A stretch of DNA of 64,000 nucleotides from Cognatilysobacter xinjiangensis (GCF_014651995.1 NZ_BMXY01000001.1:496001-560000), one strand, 5' to 3'; positions 40,404 to 50,979 are shown, counted from the first letter of the stretch. A program made the numbers and translations. The notes: a model not told the origin generated them from the letters alone.

Positions 40404-40826
40404 TCAGGGGCGACGCTCGCTGCGGGCCAGTCGCTCCGCCTCGCGCACGGCGCGCACGTCCAGCGGCCGGATCTGCTCGATGCGACACGGCACCGGCCGG
40501 ATGCCCGGGCCGAGCGGATACACGCGATCGAAGCGCGCGGACACCTGGCCGGTGTTCTCGGTGAGCTGGATGCCCTGCGCCCACTCGAGGTCGGGGCAGT
40601 TGGCCACGTCGAGCAGGTAGGCGCGGGTCGGCGAGATCCATACCGCCAGCGCCTGTTCGCCGAGCGGCGTCCACTGGGTGAACGAGCGCATGTAGGGAAA
40701 GCTGGAAACCGGCTCGCCCGCGTGCGCCCGATAGAGCGCGAGCTGGTCCGCGGCACGTTCGGCCGAATGGGTCGCGCAGCCGGCGAGCGCGGCCACGGCA
40801 AGAAGGGCGGGAAAGGCGATGCGCAT
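40404..40826 (-). CDS. DUF6491-family lipoprotein
   Basis: This 140-aa protein has a lipobox (VAALAGC; Cys about residue 16) and the pattern I recall for DUF6491: LALYRAHAGEPVSSFPYMRSFTQWTPLGEQALAVWISPTRAYLLDVANCPDLEWAQGIQL, then VSARFDRV and PCRIEQIRPLDVRAVREAERLA. It is common in Xanthomonadaceae, with no known function. The ATG at 40826 follows AGGAG at 6-nt spacing; longer upstream frames run through the tRNA-Phe and are not coding. The gap 40244-40403 contains no recognisable gene. Confidence 0.85.
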   Translation of the reverse strand: MRIAFPALLAVAALAGCATHSAERAADQLALYRAHAGEPVSSFPYMRSFTQWTPLGEQALAVWISPTRAYLLDVANCPDLEWAQGIQLTENTGQVSARFDRVYPLGPGIRPVPCRIEQIRPLDVRAVREAERLARSERRP

Positions 40827-40973
40827 GACCGTCTCCTGGGCGGATGGAATGGATGATGCACCCGTGCGGGGAAGGCCGATGCATGGGCGTCGTGCCTGTT
40901 CAGCACGCGGGCGGCTTGCCAATGTCTCCACCTCTCCGTAACATGCCGCCTCCCACGGCCCGGCCGTGGTCGT

Positions 40974-41049
40974 GGCCGGGTAGCTCAGTTGGTAGAGCAG
41001 GGGATTGAAAATCCCCGTGTCGGGGGTTCGATTCCCTCCCCGGCCACCA
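40974..41049 (+). tRNA. tRNA-Phe (GAA)
   Basis: The acceptor stem GGCCGGG / CCCGGCC, D-arm AGCTCAGTTGGTAGAGC, anticodon loop TTGAAAA with GAA (41007-41009), T-arm GGGGGTTCGATTCCCTC and encoded CCA are all present. Confidence 0.96.
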
Positions 41050-41062
41050 CGATTCGATGGAG

Positions 41063-41093
41063 AAGCCCGCACCCGTTGCGGGCTTTTTCTTTT
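41063..41093 (+). terminator. Rho-independent terminator of tRNA-Phe
   Basis: AAGCCCGCA / TGCGGGCTT with a 5-nt loop and a T-rich tail (TTTCTTTT) starts 14 nt after the tRNA. Confidence 0.85.
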
Positions 41094-41157
41094 GCGCCGT
41101 CGCCTTGACCGCATGCGCCGCAGGCGGTCGAATGTCCTTCGCAAAACGGAGGTCGCC

Positions 41158-42048
41158 ATGAAGCTCTGGTCCATTGACGGCAATCGCCAGAAGCTCGACG
41201 GCGGCGCGATGTTCGGCAACGCGCCGCGCGCGCTGTGGTCGCGCTGGGCCGCGCCCGACGAGCAGGGCCGCATCGACCTGGCCTGCCGCGCACTGCTGGC
41301 GACGCCGCTGGCCGGCAGGACGGTGCTGTTCGAGGCCGGCATCGGCGCGTTCTTCGAGCCGAAGCTGCGCGAGCGTTTCGGCGTTGCGGAGGATCGCCAC
41401 GTGCTGCTCGAGTCGCTGGCGCAGGCGGGCTTCGCGCCGGAGGACATCGACGTCGTCGTGCTCTCGCACCTGCATTTCGACCACGCGGGCGGCCTGCTCA
41501 CGGCCTGGCAGGAAGGCGCGGAGCCGTCCCTCGTCTTTCCGAATGCCACCTACATCGTGGGCCGCCGGCATTTCGAGCGTGCGATCGATCCGCATGATCG
41601 CGACCGCGCGAGCTTCATTCCTGCGCTGCCCGGGCTGCTGAAGGCCACCGGCCGGCTGGAACTGGTCGACGGCGGACATTCGCAGGCGCTGGGCGACGCG
41701 GTGCGCTTCCATTTCAGCGACGGCCACACGCCGGGGTTGATGCTGGCCGAGATCGTCGGCCCGCCGGACGCGCAGGGCCGCCCGCACGGGGGCGTCGTGT
41801 TCTGCGCCGACCTCATCCCCGGCCGTCCGTGGGTGCACGTGCCGATCACGATGGGCTACGACCGCAACGCCGAACTGCTCATCGACGAGAAGCGCAGCTT
41901 CCTCGACGACATGCTGGCCCGAGACGTCCATCTGTATTTCACCCACGACCCCGACTGCGCGCTCGCGCGGGTGACGCGTTCGGCCGAGGGGCGCTTCGGC
42001 ACGGTCAACGAGGTTCCGCTGCTGCAGGCGCGGCCGCTCGCCGCATGA
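41158..42048 (+). CDS. MBL-fold metallo-hydrolase
   Basis: This 296-aa protein has the metallo-beta-lactamase signature HLHFDHAGG in [19 protein letters not shown], a second-shell [14 protein letters not shown], and a late metal-ligand region ([34 protein letters not shown]). The arrangement resembles quorum-quenching or phosphonate/lactone hydrolase-like members, but the substrate cannot be read from sequence. GGAGG lies upstream of the ATG at 41158. Its stop overlaps the next start (ATGA), beginning a four-gene cluster. Confidence 0.88.
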   Translation: MKLWSIDGNRQKLDGGAMFGNAPRALWSRWAAPDEQGRIDLACRALLATPLAGRTVLFEAGIGAFFEPKLRERFGVAEDRHVLLESLAQAGFAPEDIDVVVLSHLHFDHAGGLLTAWQEGAEPSLVFPNATYIVGRRHFERAIDPHDRDRASFIPALPGLLKATGRLELVDGGHSQALGDAVRFHFSDGHTPGLMLAEIVGPPDAQGRPHGGVVFCADLIPGRPWVHVPITMGYDRNAELLIDEKRSFLDDMLARDVHLYFTHDPDCALARVTRSAEGRFGTVNEVPLLQARPLAA

Positions 42049-42767
42049 GACGGGGTCTTGCCGCCGGCACATTGCTGGCGCTGATGATGGTGGCCGGCGC
42101 GGTGCGCGCCGACGCGACCGTGGAGGGCGACCCCGTCGCGTCCAATACGCTGGAGGACGCCGACTTCGGCGTTGTGTCCAGCCAGTTCGGGCTGGAGCGG
42201 CGTGTCGAGATGTACCAGTGGCGTCGCGACGACGAAGGCGGGTATTCGACGGTCTGGAATGCCGCGCCGATCGATTCCTCGTCGTTCGATGCGCCTCACC
42301 GCAACCCGTCGCGCCTGCCGGTGCGCAATCGCCAGTGGTGGGTCGAGTCGGCGACGCTGGACGGTAAGCCGCTTCCGCTCGCGGTAATCCGGCTGCTCGG
42401 CCAGTGGCAGGCGGCCAAGCCGAATTTCTCGCGATTGCCGGGCAAGTTCGCCGAGCGCTACCAGCCCGAGGGCGACGGGCTGGCGAGCAGCTACAACCCC
42501 CTCGCGCCCGAGATCGGCGACGTGCGCATCACCTGGCACGAATTCGTGCTGCCGCCGCTCGCCGGAAAGGTCGAGCTGCACGAGGGCGAGTGGCGCCTGA
42601 GCGCGAAGGCCGCCGCGGCGCCCGCGGTGGCGCGCCCGGCCGTCGACATCGCGGCCGCCGCGCGCAGCCCGGCGCTGCGACTGCGGCCCTGGCTCATCGC
42701 GATCGCCATCGCCGCGCTCGCAGCGCTGTGGTTCCTCATCCGTGCCATCACCGGAGGCAAGTTCTGA
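42045..42767 (+). CDS. TMEM43-like membrane-anchored protein
   Basis: This 240-aa protein has a signal peptide ([24 protein letters not shown]), a periplasmic domain and a single C-terminal transmembrane segment (about 215-235) followed by a short tail. The domain contains [52 protein letters not shown], the pattern of TMEM43 (LUMA) family proteins, but it is shorter than usual for the family. Function in bacteria is unknown. It overlaps the MBL gene by 4 nt and the next gene by 1 nt. Confidence 0.75.
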   Translation: MRRGLAAGTLLALMMVAGAVRADATVEGDPVASNTLEDADFGVVSSQFGLERRVEMYQWRRDDEGGYSTVWNAAPIDSSSFDAPHRNPSRLPVRNRQWWVESATLDGKPLPLAVIRLLGQWQAAKPNFSRLPGKFAERYQPEGDGLASSYNPLAPEIGDVRITWHEFVLPPLAGKVELHEGEWRLSAKAAAAPAVARPAVDIAAAARSPALRLRPWLIAIAIAALAALWFLIRAITGGKF

Positions 42768-43180
42768 TGCCCGTTGCGTCGCCCGTGGTCACGCTTCTCG
42801 TCGCCGGCCTGCACGGCCTGCTCCTGCTGATGCTGCTGGTGCCGATCGTGCTGCTGCGTCGCGGCCGCAAGGTCGGCCTCGGCCATGGCGGCGACATCCA
42901 GTTGCTGCAGCGCATCCGCGCGCACGGCAACTTCGTCGAATACGTGCCGCTTGCGCTGATCCTGATCGCGCTGCTGGAAATCACCGGGTTGCGGCGCGAG
43001 GCCGTGGCGCTGCTGGGCGGCGTCCTGCTGATGGCGCGCGTGCTGCACGCGGTCGGGCTGTGGCGTTCGCCCGGTTACTCGTTCGGGCGCTTCACGGGCA
43101 CGGTGCTGACGTTCCTCGTGATCCTCGCGTCGGCCGCGCTCGCGATCACGCGCGGCGTCGCCGGCCTTTCGCTGGGCTGA
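42767..43180 (+). CDS. MAPEG-family membrane protein
   Basis: This 137-aa protein has four hydrophobic segments and the MAPEG motif GGDIQLLQRIRAHGNFVEYVPLALILIALLE. Bacterial members are small glutathione-linked or unknown integral membrane proteins. The start shares an A with the preceding stop (TGATG), and the next gene starts 3 nt after its stop. Confidence 0.88.
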   Translation: MPVASPVVTLLVAGLHGLLLLMLLVPIVLLRRGRKVGLGHGGDIQLLQRIRAHGNFVEYVPLALILIALLEITGLRREAVALLGGVLLMARVLHAVGLWRSPGYSFGRFTGTVLTFLVILASAALAITRGVAGLSLG

Positions 43181-43183
43181 GCC

Positions 43184-43471
43184 ATGCATCCCGCGCGCGT
43201 AGACCGCGCACGGCTGCGCGTGCTGACCGACCTGCCGAACGTCGGGCCGTCCATCGCCGGCGATCTCCGACGCATCGGCGTCGAGACACCGGCGCAGCTT
43301 GCCGGACAGTCGCCGCTCGCGCTGTACGAGCGGCTCTGCGAGGTCACCGGCATACGCCACGATCCGTGCGTACTCGACGTCTTCATGTCGATCACGTGCT
43401 TCGTCGACGGCGGACCGTCGCTACCGTGGTGGGACTACACCGCCGAGCGCAAGGCGCTGCTCGCACGCTGA
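43184..43471 (+). CDS. Cdd1-like helix-hairpin-helix protein
   Basis: This 95-aa protein has one helix-hairpin-helix (LTDLPNVGPSIAGDLRRIGVETPAQLAG) and the conserved tail LYERLCEVTGIRHDPCVLDVFMSITCF...PWWDYTAERKALL, typical of the Cdd1 (pathogenicity locus) family, sometimes labelled mitomycin resistance. A role in nucleic acid binding is plausible. It is the last gene of the cluster and is followed by a terminator. Confidence 0.85.
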   Translation: MHPARVDRARLRVLTDLPNVGPSIAGDLRRIGVETPAQLAGQSPLALYERLCEVTGIRHDPCVLDVFMSITCFVDGGPSLPWWDYTAERKALLAR

Positions 43472-43481
43472 CCGCAAACGA

Positions 43482-43507
43482 AAAGGCCGGCGCATGCGCC
43501 GGCCTTT
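43482..43507. terminator. Bidirectional terminator between Cdd1-like and aminotransferase genes
   Basis: AAAGGCCGGCGCA and TGCGCCGGCCTTT form a perfect palindrome between convergent genes, with A and T runs on both sides. Confidence 0.8.
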
Positions 43508-43527
43508 CGACTCCGTGACCGCTGGCC

Positions 43528-45039
43528 TCAGGCGGCGGCGGCCTGCGTGGCACGAGGGCCTTCGCGCAGCGCGCGGCCGACCATCGCCACCACCATGTCC
43601 AGCTCCTCGCTGGTGATGGTGAACGTGGGCGTGAAGCGCAGCGAATTGACGCCGCCGTGGATCACGCCGATGCCGCGCTCTCGCAGCCACTCCTCGGTCG
43701 AGCCGGCGCCGTAGCACTTGAACTGCGGGGCCAGCTCGCAGGAGAACAGCAGGCCGGTGCCCTGCACCTTGGTGATGAGCCCGCCCAGCTCGGCGCGCAG
43801 CGCTTCGAGCCGCTCCAGCGCTTCGACGCCGCGCGCGCGGATGTTTTCGCGCACGTCGGGCGTGACCTGTTGAAGTACCGCCAGCGCGACGTCGAGCGCG
43901 CGCGGATTCGTGGTCATCGTGTTGCCGTACAGGCCCTTGCGGTACAGCGCCGCGGCGCGCGCGTTCACCGCCAGCACCGACAGCGGGTACTGGCCGGCGT
44001 TGAGCGCCTTCGAATAGGTCTCCATGTCCGGCGCGTCGGCGTTCTCGAAACCGGGGTAGTCGACGATCGACAGCGCGCCGGTCGCGCGCAGGCCGGCCTG
44101 GATCGAATCCACCAGCAGCAGGCCGCCATGCGCGTGCGTGAGCTCGCGGGCGGTGTCGTAGAACGCGCGCGGCACGCCGCGGCCGGGGTCGCCTTCGCCC
44201 ATCACCGGCTCGAGGAACATCGCCTCGATGAACCAGCCGTTCGCGTCGGCATCGGCGAACGCGCGGCGCAGCGCCTCGACGTCGTAGGGCTCGACGGTGA
44301 TGACCGAGTCCTCGCCGCGGAAGCTCGCGAGGTGCTGCATGTAGGTCTTCCGCGAGGAATCCGAATACAGCGCCGGGCGCTCGGTGCGGCCGTGGAAGCT
44401 GCCCTTGACCACGAGGCGCTTGATCGTGCGGCCGGCGTGGCGCGCGCCCGGGTCCGTCATCAGCTTCGCGTTGGCATCGGCGATGCGCGAGGCCAGTGAG
44501 ACCGATTCGGAGCCCGAGTTCAGGCACAAGAAGCGCTCGTACGGACAGCCGCCGCGGGTCGTGCCGATGGCGGCGCGCAGCGCGCGGTCGAAACGCAGCT
44601 GCGAGAGCGAGGGCGTCATGATGTTCGCCATCACCTGCGGCTTGGCCATCGCCTCGATGACCTTGGCCGGCGCATGGCCGAAGCCGAGCATCCCGTAGCC
44701 GCCCGAGTCGTGCAGCACCGCGCCCTTGAGCGTGACCACCCACGGGCCGCGCGCGACCAGGGCGACGTACGGGTTCACCGCGTCGTCGGCATAGAAATTG
44801 ACGAAGCCCGCCTGCACGGCAGCGATCTGCGCGTTCTCGTCGAGGTCGAGCAACTCGGCGACCTCGCCTTCGATCGCCGCGAACTCGCGGGCGGCGGCCT
44901 CGATGGCCTCGCGCAGCTCGGGGTGCGAGGCGGCGAAGCGCTCGATCGTCGCATCGTCCAGCCCGCTCGTTCGACGCTGGCCGCCGCGGGCGCGTAGGGG
45001 CGCGAGGAGGGCGACGGCGTTCGCGGTGGTATTCGACAT
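43528..45039 (-). CDS. Class III PLP-dependent aminotransferase
   Basis: This 503-aa enzyme has the class III (ornithine/acetylornithine-type) fold: FLCLNSGSESVSLASRIADANAK, KGSFHGRTERPALYSDSS, EPVMGEGDPGRGVPRAFYD, LLLVDSIQAGLRATG with the Asp (311) that pairs with the cofactor's ring nitrogen, and DMETYSKALNAGQYPLSV with the likely Schiff-base Lys344. The usual DEVQ motif is DSIQ. An extra N-terminal region of about 100 residues precedes the fold. The substrate cannot be told. ATG 45039 follows AGGAG; a longer frame to 45132 is not supported. It stands alone and is divergent from queA. Confidence 0.88.
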   Translation of the reverse strand: MSNTTANAVALLAPLRARGGQRRTSGLDDATIERFAASHPELREAIEAAAREFAAIEGEVAELLDLDENAQIAAVQAGFVNFYADDAVNPYVALVARGPWVVTLKGAVLHDSGGYGMLGFGHAPAKVIEAMAKPQVMANIMTPSLSQLRFDRALRAAIGTTRGGCPYERFLCLNSGSESVSLASRIADANAKLMTDPGARHAGRTIKRLVVKGSFHGRTERPALYSDSSRKTYMQHLASFRGEDSVITVEPYDVEALRRAFADADANGWFIEAMFLEPVMGEGDPGRGVPRAFYDTARELTHAHGGLLLVDSIQAGLRATGALSIVDYPGFENADAPDMETYSKALNAGQYPLSVLAVNARAAALYRKGLYGNTMTTNPRALDVALAVLQQVTPDVRENIRARGVEALERLEALRAELGGLITKVQGTGLLFSCELAPQFKCYGAGSTEEWLRERGIGVIHGGVNSLRFTPTFTITSEELDMVVAMVGRALREGPRATQAAAA

Positions 45040-45192
45040 GGCGGGCTCCTGAGGTGCAGGGAGGGAACGGGCGGGAAAACGCGGCGAAACAGCGGGCGCG
45101 GAAGCGCGCGCGAAGGCGTTTTCCGTTTCCATTCAAAAGGTTGCAGGCATGCTATCACGCGGGTTTTGCGCCGATAACCCCCGCCGCGCCGC

Positions 45193-45198
45193 TACACT
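45193..45198 (+). promoter_or_regulatory. -10 box of queA
   Basis: TACACT in GCTACACTGTGCGGCC is identical over 13 nt (GCTACACTGTGCG) to the tRNA-Val promoter. It lies 40 nt before the queA ATG. Confidence 0.5.
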
Positions 45199-45232
45199 GT
45201 GCGGCCGTGCGCGCCGCGCCCGCTGCACCGCG

Positions 45233-46312
45233 ATGGTTCCTTCCGCCTTGAAGAAATCCGATTTCGACTATGCGCTTCCGCCCGAGCTGATCGCGCAGGC
45301 GCCGCTGCCCGAGCGCTCGGCGAGCCGCCTGCTGGTGGTGCCCGGCGATAGCGATTCGCTGCAGGACCGCGTGTTCCGCGACCTGCCGTCGCTGCTGCGC
45401 GCCGGCGACCTGCTGGTGTTCAACGACACCCGCGTGATCCCCGCGCGCCTGTTCGGCCGCAAGGCGACGGGCGGCCGCGTCGAGATCATGATCGAGCGCC
45501 TGCTCAGCGGCGATCGCGCACGCGCGCAACTCGGCGTCAGCAAGACGCCGAAGGACGGCGCGGTGATCGAGCTCGACGCCGGCGGCATCGCGCGTGTGCT
45601 CGGACGCGAGGGCGGCTTCTACGACCTGCAGTTCGAGGTCGGCGAGCCGTTGGAAGCCTGGCTGCTGCATGCCGGCCGGCTGCCGTTGCCGCCCTACATC
45701 CAGCGCGAGCCGGGTGCGGACGACGCCGAGCGCTACCAGACCGTCTTCGCGAAGGAGGTCGGCGCCGTCGCCGCGCCCACCGCGGGCCTGCACTTCGACG
45801 AAGCGCTGCTCGACAGCCTGCGCGTGATGGGCGTGCAGTTCGGCCACGTCACGCTGCACGTCGGCGCAGGCACGTTCCAGCCGGTGCGCGTCGACGACCT
45901 CAGCCAGCACGTGATGCACAGCGAGTGGATCAATGTCGGGGCGGCGCTGGTCGAGCAGATCCGCCGCACGCGCGAGGCGGGCGGGCGGGTGATCGCGGTC
46001 GGCACGACGGTGGTGCGCGCGCTGGAAAGCGCGACGCGTCGCGGCGCGGACGGGGAGCCCGTGCTCGCGCCTTTCGCCGGCGAGACGCAGCTCTTCATCC
46101 TGCCGGGTTATCGCATCAGCAGCATCGATGCGCTGGTCACCAACTTCCACCTGCCGCAGAGCACGTTGCTGATGATGGTGTCGGCCTTCGCCGGCCGCGA
46201 GCGCGTGTTCGAGGCCTACGCCCACGCCATCCGCGCGCGCTACCGCTTCTTCTCCTATGGCGACGCGATGCTGCTGTTCCCGCGCAAGGCCGAGCCCCGC
46301 GCACCGGAATGA
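45233..46312 (+). CDS. queA: S-adenosylmethionine:tRNA ribosyltransferase-isomerase QueA
   Basis: This 359-aa enzyme of queuosine biosynthesis transfers and isomerises the ribose of SAM onto preQ1 in tRNA. Motifs include KKSDFDYALPPELIAQ at the start, LLVFNDTRVIPARLFG, APTAGLHFDEALLDSL, VTLHVGAGTFQPVRV, MHSEWINV and the end region LVTNFHLPQSTLLMMVSAFAG...YRFFSYGDAMLL. ATG 45233 gives six residues before the conserved start; TTG 45248 would start at it. tgt follows after about 155 nt. Confidence 0.95.
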   Translation: MVPSALKKSDFDYALPPELIAQAPLPERSASRLLVVPGDSDSLQDRVFRDLPSLLRAGDLLVFNDTRVIPARLFGRKATGGRVEIMIERLLSGDRARAQLGVSKTPKDGAVIELDAGGIARVLGREGGFYDLQFEVGEPLEAWLLHAGRLPLPPYIQREPGADDAERYQTVFAKEVGAVAAPTAGLHFDEALLDSLRVMGVQFGHVTLHVGAGTFQPVRVDDLSQHVMHSEWINVGAALVEQIRRTREAGGRVIAVGTTVVRALESATRRGADGEPVLAPFAGETQLFILPGYRISSIDALVTNFHLPQSTLLMMVSAFAGRERVFEAYAHAIRARYRFFSYGDAMLLFPRKAEPRAPE

Positions 46313-47605
<1,293 letters not shown>

Positions 47606-47655
47606 ACGGCGCGGGCCGCCACGCGGCCCTAGCGGGTGGGTCGTGAAGCACGTGG

Positions 47656-47661
47656 CATAAT
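47656..47661 (+). promoter_or_regulatory. -10 box upstream of yajC
   Basis: CATAAT in GTGGCATAATCCCGGG lies about 28 nt before the yajC start, suggesting that yajC-secDF can be transcribed separately from tgt. No -35 is apparent. Confidence 0.4.
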
Positions 47662-47688
47662 CCCGGGTCGTTTTCGTCGGACCCGACC

Positions 47689-48030
47689 ATGTCCCTGCTC
47701 GATTTCCTCATTCCCGCCGCCCATGCCCAGGCTGCCGCCCCCGCTCCGGGTGCCGGCGGTGCGCTCGGCTTCCTGCCGATCCTCGTGGTCATCGGCGTGA
47801 TGTACTTCCTGATGATCCGTCCGCAGATGAAGCGCGCGAAGGAGCATCGCGGGATGCTCGAGAAGCTGGCGCGCGGCGACGAAGTGCTGGCCGCGGGCGG
47901 CCTCGCGGGTGTCGTGACCGACATCGGCGAGAACTTCGTGACCATCGAGATCGCCGACAGCGTGCGCGTTCGCGTGCAGAAGGCCGCGATCGGCAACGTG
48001 CTGCCGAAGGGCACCTTGAAGGCGGCCTGA
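47689..48030 (+). CDS. yajC: Preprotein translocase subunit YajC
   Basis: This 113-aa inner membrane protein has one transmembrane segment (LGFLPILVVIGVMYFLMIRPQMKR) and the cytosolic domain with ARGDEVLAAGGLAGVVTDIGENFVTIEIADSVRVRVQKAAIGNVLPKG. YajC binds SecDF and the AcrB pump in E. coli. secD starts 74 nt further on, with a strong hairpin spanning the yajC stop. Confidence 0.95.
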   Translation: MSLLDFLIPAAHAQAAAPAPGAGGALGFLPILVVIGVMYFLMIRPQMKRAKEHRGMLEKLARGDEVLAAGGLAGVVTDIGENFVTIEIADSVRVRVQKAAIGNVLPKGTLKAA

Positions 48031-48062
48031 GCCGCGAGCACTTGAAGGCGGCTCAGGCCGCC
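48021..48062 (+). promoter_or_regulatory. 15-bp inverted repeat spanning the yajC stop
   Basis: GGCGGCCTGAGCCGC (48021-48035) pairs perfectly with GCGGCTCAGGCCGCC (48048-48062) across a 12-nt loop. The same segment carries a direct repeat CTTGAAGGCGGC (48015 and 48041). No T run follows, so an mRNA stability or translation-control structure for secD is more likely than a terminator. Confidence 0.45.
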
Positions 48063-48103
48063 CCTACACGCCTTGCATGCGGCGGGGAGCCGCCTGGACC
48101 TCG

Positions 48104-49960
48104 ATGCTGACCTTTCCACGCTGGAAGTACTTCGTCATCCTCGCCGTACTGGTGCTGAGCGCGCTCTACGCGTTGCCCAACCTGTACCAGAAGGACCCGT
48201 CGGTGCAGATCACCGGCACCGGCGATGCCGTCGTCGACGATGCCCTGCGTGGCCGCGTGCAGCAGACGCTGCAGTCGGCGCGCATCACGCCTCGTGCGAT
48301 CGAGCGCGAAGACAAGAGCCTGCTGGTGCGGTTGAACGACCCGCAGGTGCAGACCCGCGCCGCCGACCTGCTGCGCCCGCTCGAGGCCGACGGTTACCAG
48401 GTGGCGTTGAGCCTCGCCTCCACCGTGCCGGACTGGCTCGACGCGATCGGCGCCAAGCCGATGCCGCTCGGCCTTGACCTGCAGGGCGGCGTTCACTTCG
48501 CCATGCAGATTGACCAGCGCGCGGCGCTCAACAAGCGCCTCGATGCCTACGTCGAGGACATCCGCGCCCAGCTGCGCGACGGCGGCGTGCCGTTCGGCAG
48601 TGTCGAGCGCGACGCGTCCAACAATCTGCGTGTGACGCTGCAGTCGGCCAACGACGCCGGCCGCGCCGGCAAGTTGCTGCAGCAGGCCTATCCTTCTTTC
48701 GTGCAGCAGCGCGAGGGACAGCAGCTGACCCTGGCGATCCCGCAGGCGGAGCTGAACCGCTTCGCGCAGGAAGCGGTCGAGCAGAACCTGACCACGCTGC
48801 GCAACCGCGTCAACTCGCTCGGCGTGGCCGAGCCCGTGGTGCAGCGCCAGGGCACCGACCGCATCGTCATCGAACTGCCCGGCCTGCAGGACACGGCCGA
48901 GGCCAAGCGCCGCATCGGCGCGGCCGCGACGCTCGAGTTCCGCGCGGTGGTCGGCGACGAGAACGAGGCCGCGGCTGCGGTGCGCGACCGCTCCGTGCCG
49001 GCAGGCGCGAAGATCTACTACACGCAGAACAAGCAGCCCCTGCTGCTGTCGCGCCGCGTGCTCGTCTCGGGCGACCAGCTGGTCGACGCGCGTCCGGAAA
49101 TCGACCAGACCACCGGCCAGCCGAGCGTGAGCATCGTGCTCAACAGCGCCGGCGGCAAGCGCATGTTCGACCACACCGCGGAGAACGTCGGCAAGCGCAT
49201 GGCCACGGTCTACGTGGAGCAGGTGCCGATCACGCAGATGGTCGACGGCAAGGAGGTCAAGAGCTTCCGCACCGAGGAGCGCGTGATCAGCGCGCCCACG
49301 ATCCAGGGCGTATTCGGCAAGAACTTCCAGACCACGGGCCTGTCGCAGGAAGAGGCCGACAGCCTCGCCAAGCAGCTCAAATCGGGCGCGCTGGCCGCGC
49401 CGATGCAGTTTGTCGAGGAGCGCGTGATCGGTCCGAGCCTTGGCGCCGACAACGTCGAGCGCGGCACGCGCGCGGTGCTGTACTCGTTCGTGTTCGCGCT
49501 CGCCTTCTTCCTCGTCTACTACCGCATGTTCGGCGTGATCACCTGCCTCGCGCTGCTGCTGAACCTTCTGATGGTGATCGCGATCCTGTCGCTGCCCTTC
49601 ATCGGTGCCACGATGTCGCTGCCCGGCTTCGCCGGCCTCGCGCTCACCGTGGGCATGTCGGTCGATGCGAACGTGCTCATCAACGAGCGCATACGCGAAG
49701 AGTTGCGACTGGGCGTGCCACCGCAGTCGGCGATCGCGATCGGCTACGACCGCGCCTCGGGCACGATCTTCGACGCGAACATGACCGCGATGCTCGCCGG
49801 CATCGCGCTGCTCGCGTTCGGCACCGGCCCGCTCAAGGGCTTCGCGCTCACCCTCATCGTCGGCATCCTGACCTCGGTATTCACGGCGGTCACGGTTTCG
49901 CGCGCGATGGCGACGCTGATGTACGGCGGCCGCCGCAAGCCCAAGTCGATCTCCATCTAA
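48104..49960 (+). CDS. secD: Protein translocase subunit SecD
   Basis: This 618-aa RND-type membrane protein uses the proton gradient to help export at SecYEG. It has a first transmembrane helix (WKYFVILAVLVLSALYALPNLYQKDPSVQIT), the large periplasmic P1 domain, GLDLQGGVHFAMQID, LPGLQDTAEAKRRIG, and a C-terminal five-helix bundle with GFAGLALTVGMSVDANVLINERIREEL (conserved Asp). ATG 48104 matches the family start; an in-frame ATG at 48077 would add nine residues. secF follows after 9 nt. Confidence 0.95.
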   Translation: MLTFPRWKYFVILAVLVLSALYALPNLYQKDPSVQITGTGDAVVDDALRGRVQQTLQSARITPRAIEREDKSLLVRLNDPQVQTRAADLLRPLEADGYQVALSLASTVPDWLDAIGAKPMPLGLDLQGGVHFAMQIDQRAALNKRLDAYVEDIRAQLRDGGVPFGSVERDASNNLRVTLQSANDAGRAGKLLQQAYPSFVQQREGQQLTLAIPQAELNRFAQEAVEQNLTTLRNRVNSLGVAEPVVQRQGTDRIVIELPGLQDTAEAKRRIGAAATLEFRAVVGDENEAAAAVRDRSVPAGAKIYYTQNKQPLLLSRRVLVSGDQLVDARPEIDQTTGQPSVSIVLNSAGGKRMFDHTAENVGKRMATVYVEQVPITQMVDGKEVKSFRTEERVISAPTIQGVFGKNFQTTGLSQEEADSLAKQLKSGALAAPMQFVEERVIGPSLGADNVERGTRAVLYSFVFALAFFLVYYRMFGVITCLALLLNLLMVIAILSLPFIGATMSLPGFAGLALTVGMSVDANVLINERIREELRLGVPPQSAIAIGYDRASGTIFDANMTAMLAGIALLAFGTGPLKGFALTLIVGILTSVFTAVTVSRAMATLMYGGRRKPKSISI

Positions 49961-49969
49961 GGCCGCGCC

Positions 49970-50956
49970 ATGAAGCCGTTCAACGTCTTTCCGTACGACA
50001 GCAAGATCAACTTCATGCGTCTGCGCTGGGTCTCGACGATCCTGGCGCTGGCCCTGATGCTCCTGGCCATCGGCTCGATGGTCTTCAACAGCTTCCCGAA
50101 CGGCCGTTTCGACGGCTCGCGCACCTTCAACTACGCGCTCGACTTCTTCGGCGGCGCACTGGTCGAACTGCGCTTCGAAAAGCCGGTCGACACCGAACTG
50201 GTCCGCGAGAAGCTCGCCGATGCCGGCTTCCCGAACGCGCAGGTGCAGTCGCTGGGCTCGGAGACCGAGCTGCTGGTGCGCCAGAAGGCCGAAACCGAGG
50301 GCACCGGCGACGAGGCCGTCGGGCAACTGGCCGAACGCATCGTGCAGGCGGTGCAGATGCCGGGTAACGCGGCCCGCGTGGTGCGCAGCGACGCCATGGG
50401 CAAGCAGGTCGGTAACGAACTGGCATCGAACGCCGCGCTCGCGCTGACCTTCGTGATCCTCGGCTTCCTGATTTACATCGCGATGCGCTTCGAATGGAAG
50501 TTCGCGGTGGCGGCGATCCTGACCACGCTGCACGACGTGATCGTGGTACTGGGCTGGTTCTCGCTGACCGGGCACGAGTTCGACCTCACCGTGCTCGCCG
50601 GCGTGCTGGCGGTAATGGGCTTCTCGATCAACGACACCATCGTGGTTTTCGACCGCGTGCGCGAGAACTTCCGCTCGATGCGCGCCGACCCCGCGGCCAT
50701 TCTCAATGCCTCGGTCAACCAGACGCTGTCGCGAACGGTGATCACGTCGTTCGTGGCGTTGCTGACCGTGGTCGCGCTGTACATCTACGGCGGCGGATCG
50801 CTGCGCGGCATGGCCGAGGCGCAGATCATCGGCATCATCCTCGGCACCATCTCGTCGATCTTCGTCGCCTGCCCGCTGCTGATGTGGCTGGGCGTGACCA
50901 AGCAGGACCTGATGCCGAAGGCCAGGGACGAGGCGGCGCTCGCGCGGCGCCCCTGA
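49970..50956 (+). CDS. secF: Protein translocase subunit SecF
   Basis: This 328-aa partner of SecD has the first helix near residues 20-40, ALDFFGGALVELRFEKPVD, a short periplasmic domain and the C-terminal helices with VLAGVLAVMGFSINDTIVVFDRVRENF, which holds the conserved Asp region, and GTISSIFVACPLLMWLG. It closes the operon and is followed by hairpins. Confidence 0.95.
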   Translation: MKPFNVFPYDSKINFMRLRWVSTILALALMLLAIGSMVFNSFPNGRFDGSRTFNYALDFFGGALVELRFEKPVDTELVREKLADAGFPNAQVQSLGSETELLVRQKAETEGTGDEAVGQLAERIVQAVQMPGNAARVVRSDAMGKQVGNELASNAALALTFVILGFLIYIAMRFEWKFAVAAILTTLHDVIVVLGWFSLTGHEFDLTVLAGVLAVMGFSINDTIVVFDRVRENFRSMRADPAAILNASVNQTLSRTVITSFVALLTVVALYIYGGGSLRGMAEAQIIGIILGTISSIFVACPLLMWLGVTKQDLMPKARDEAALARRP

Positions 50957-50979
50957 TTCCCGGCGACGGATACGAAAAT

